Below, piece by piece: positions 39,115 to 40,654 of a DNA stretch of 40,654 nucleotides. Under the pieces are notes generated by a model, which saw only the letters and a list, made by a program, of their open reading frames with translations, did no database searches and had not been told where the DNA came from. Position numbers and translations under genes: made by a program. This DNA comes from an uncultured Clostridia bacterium (lineage in GTDB: Bacteria; Bacillota; Clostridia; Christensenellales; Aristaeellaceae), in the NCBI GenBank assembly GCA_934643825.1, contig CAKUCW010000026.1:1-40654 (forward strand), read 5' to 3'. How positions within the stretch are numbered: the stretch's first letter is position 1; each line of letters starts with the position of its first letter.

Positions 39115-40626
39115 TCACTGAGCAAGAAAATCCTTGGTATACTGCTTCAGAGCAACGCAAAGCTTTTCTTCCGTGTCCTTTTCAAATTTACCTGTATCAC
39201 GAATAACCTTCAGGATATCCGCATGCTGTGCATCCAGTCTGGCGTAGAGTCCCTGTTCATACAGCGAAACCTTTTCAACAGGCACATCAGCAAGATAGTT
39301 ATTGATGACTGCATACAGAATGCACACCTGTTTTTCAACGTCAACCGGCTGGTTACGTCCCTGTTTCAAAACCTCAACAACGCGCTCACCCTGTGCCAGA
39401 CGCGCCTTTGTATCCGCATCCAAGTCGCTGCCAAACTGCGCAAAGCTCTGAAGCTCTCTATACTGGCTGTAAATCAGCTTCAAAGAGCCGGCGACTTTCT
39501 TCATCGCCTTAATCTGCGCATTGCCGCCGACACGGGAAACAGAGATGCCCGGGTTGACTGCCGGCATGATGCCGGAGTGGAACAGTTCGCTTTCAAGGAA
39601 GATCTGTCCATCCGTAATCGAAATGACGTTCGTCGGAATATAAGCGGAAACGTCGCCAGCCTGCGTCTCAATAATCGGAAGCGCAGTCAGACTGCCGCCG
39701 CCGTATTCCGGCGCCATGCGTGCTGCACGTTCAAGCAGACGGCTATGCAGATAGAAGACGTCGCCCGGATATGCTTCACGTCCCGGCGGACGGCGAATCA
39801 GAAGCGACAATGCACGATACGCAACTGCGTGCTTCGACAAGTCATCATACACAATCAGAACATCCTTGCCCTGCTGCATGAAATACTCGCCAATTGCGCA
39901 GCCCGTATACGGCGCAATATACTGCATCGGCGCTAGCTCGGACGCCGTTGCGCTGACGACAATGGTGTAGTCCATCGCGCCTGCACGGGTCAGCTGCTCA
40001 ACCAGCTGTGCAACCGTAGAGTTTTTCTGACCGATTGCAACATAAATGCAAATGACGTCTTTCCCGCGCTGATTGATAATCGTATCCGTCGCAATCGCCG
40101 TTTTACCGGTCTGACGGTCACCGATAATCAATTCACGCTGACCACGACCGATCGGAATCATGCTGTCAATAGCCTTGATACCGGTCTGAAGCGGTACGCT
40201 GACGCTCTTACGCTCAATGATTCCCGGCGCGGGGCTTTCAATCGGGCGGAAATATTTAGTTTTAATCTCGCCTTTGCCATCAATGCTCTGTCCGAGCGAA
40301 TTAACGACGCGACCAATCAGCTCTTCGCCGACCGGTACGGACACAACACGACCCGTTCTGCGAACCGTGCTGCCCTCGTGCAGACCGACATCACTGCCCA
40401 GAATAACAATGGAAACGGAGTCCTCTTCCAGGTTCAGCGCCATACCATATTCGCCATTTTCAAACTCGACCAACTCGTTCGCCATACAGCGATCCAGTCC
40501 ATTTGCTCTGGCGATACCGTCGCCAACCAAGATGATCGTACCGGTTTCGTCCTGTTTGAGCTTCTGGTCATACTGTTTGATCTGGGCCTTAATGATTTTT
40601 GAAATCTCTTCGGGTTTCAGATCCAT
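39115..40626 (-). CDS. atpA: ATP synthase alpha subunit
   Basis: The 503-residue non-catalytic alpha subunit has an N-terminal helix (DLKPEEISKIIKAQIKQYDQ), a beta-barrel part, Walker A GDRQTGKTAIATD, VIVYDDLSKHAVAYR..LLIRRPPGREAYPGDVFYLHSRLLERAA, and PAVNPGISVSRVGGNAQI. The length is standard. The ribosome binding site is weak (AAGCCGGTGA), which suggests coupling to the upstream atpH gene. The genes for F0 and delta should lie beyond the right edge. Confidence 0.98.
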   Translation of the reverse strand: MDLKPEEISKIIKAQIKQYDQKLKQDETGTIILVGDGIARANGLDRCMANELVEFENGEYGMALNLEEDSVSIVILGSDVGLHEGSTVRRTGRVVSVPVGEELIGRVVNSLGQSIDGKGEIKTKYFRPIESPAPGIIERKSVSVPLQTGIKAIDSMIPIGRGQRELIIGDRQTGKTAIATDTIINQRGKDVICIYVAIGQKNSTVAQLVEQLTRAGAMDYTIVVSATASELAPMQYIAPYTGCAIGEYFMQQGKDVLIVYDDLSKHAVAYRALSLLIRRPPGREAYPGDVFYLHSRLLERAARMAPEYGGGSLTALPIIETQAGDVSAYIPTNVISITDGQIFLESELFHSGIMPAVNPGISVSRVGGNAQIKAMKKVAGSLKLIYSQYRELQSFAQFGSDLDADTKARLAQGERVVEVLKQGRNQPVDVEKQVCILYAVINNYLADVPVEKVSLYEQGLYARLDAQHADILKVIRDTGKFEKDTEEKLCVALKQYTKDFLAQ

Positions 40627-40630
40627 GGGT

Positions 40631-40654
40631 TCACCGGCTTTCTTTCTGTAAAAT
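40631..40654 (-). CDS. Possible 3' end of atpH (delta subunit), cut by the window edge
   Basis: On the minus strand one frame reads ILQKESR and ends in TGA at 40633-40631, 4 nt before the atpA ATG. Gene order predicts the delta subunit here, but eight codons are too few to recognise it. Confidence 0.35.
   Translation of the reverse strand: MLQKESR

Overview
The window looks like core chromosome of a mid-GC member of the Clostridia (Bacillota). Evidence for this: an IreB-RuvX-DUF1292 string, a sepF-ylmH-divIVA division cluster, a phenylalanine T-box, a TPP riboswitch in front of the ECF transporter subunit ThiT, DUF5665 and DUF6062 proteins, an SpoIID-family protein, and strong AGGAGG-type ribosome binding sites with frequent GTG/TTG starts. 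No phage, CRISPR array or classical defence island is visible. The only mobile-element trace is a decayed IS3-type remnant of about 0.2 kb.

Layout. 1-425: a consensus promoter and leader on the minus strand that reads off the left edge and resembles a 16S rRNA operon leader. 425-4362: a zinc-ribbon protein, an XRE regulator, yqeY, pgi and a TIM-barrel sugar isomerase-like protein. 4505-12457: YgiQ radical SAM protein, a NUDIX hydrolase, an esterase, two FAD oxidoreductases in tandem, a SPOR-like membrane protein and a DUF6062 protein. 12561-12778: IS3 remnant. 12848-15845: gapdh and an SpoIID/SH3 protein. 16000-22008: an apparent operon pheS-pheT-aroE-ppa-glutamine-amidotransferase-like gene behind one Phe-type T-box. 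22017-26745: DUF1292, a RuvX-DUF1292 fusion, IreB, AI-2E family permease, a 53-residue membrane-type microprotein, a PRC-barrel-like protein, rluD and lspA. 26759-33130: DUF5665, then aroK-NUDIX-methyltransferase-like-HlyD-like-yggS-sepF-ylmH-divIVA, which probably form one transcript ending at a terminator near 27090. 33443-36204 on the plus strand: promoter, TPP riboswitch, thiT, a small polytopic membrane protein and a TtcA-type tRNA thiolase. 36371-40654: the 3' part of the F1 ATP synthase operon (atpA, G, D, C), running in from the right edge.

How the genes fit together. Sensing of uncharged tRNA-Phe probably controls not only PheST but also AroE, which supplies aromatic precursors, and pyrophosphatase, which pulls aminoacylation forward. 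Cell division (SepF, DivIVA, YlmH) is co-transcribed with shikimate kinase, PLP homeostasis and two poorly understood proteins. I find no convincing wholly new multi-gene system. The most interesting items are the RuvX-DUF1292 fusion, the T-box operon content, a methyltransferase-like protein that has lost its SAM and substrate motifs, the HlyD-like adaptor in a division operon, the duplicated Cys/His pattern of the DUF6062 protein, and the missed microprotein followed by a terminator that sits directly on the next gene's ribosome binding site. All family names come from reading the proteins by eye; no database search was run.
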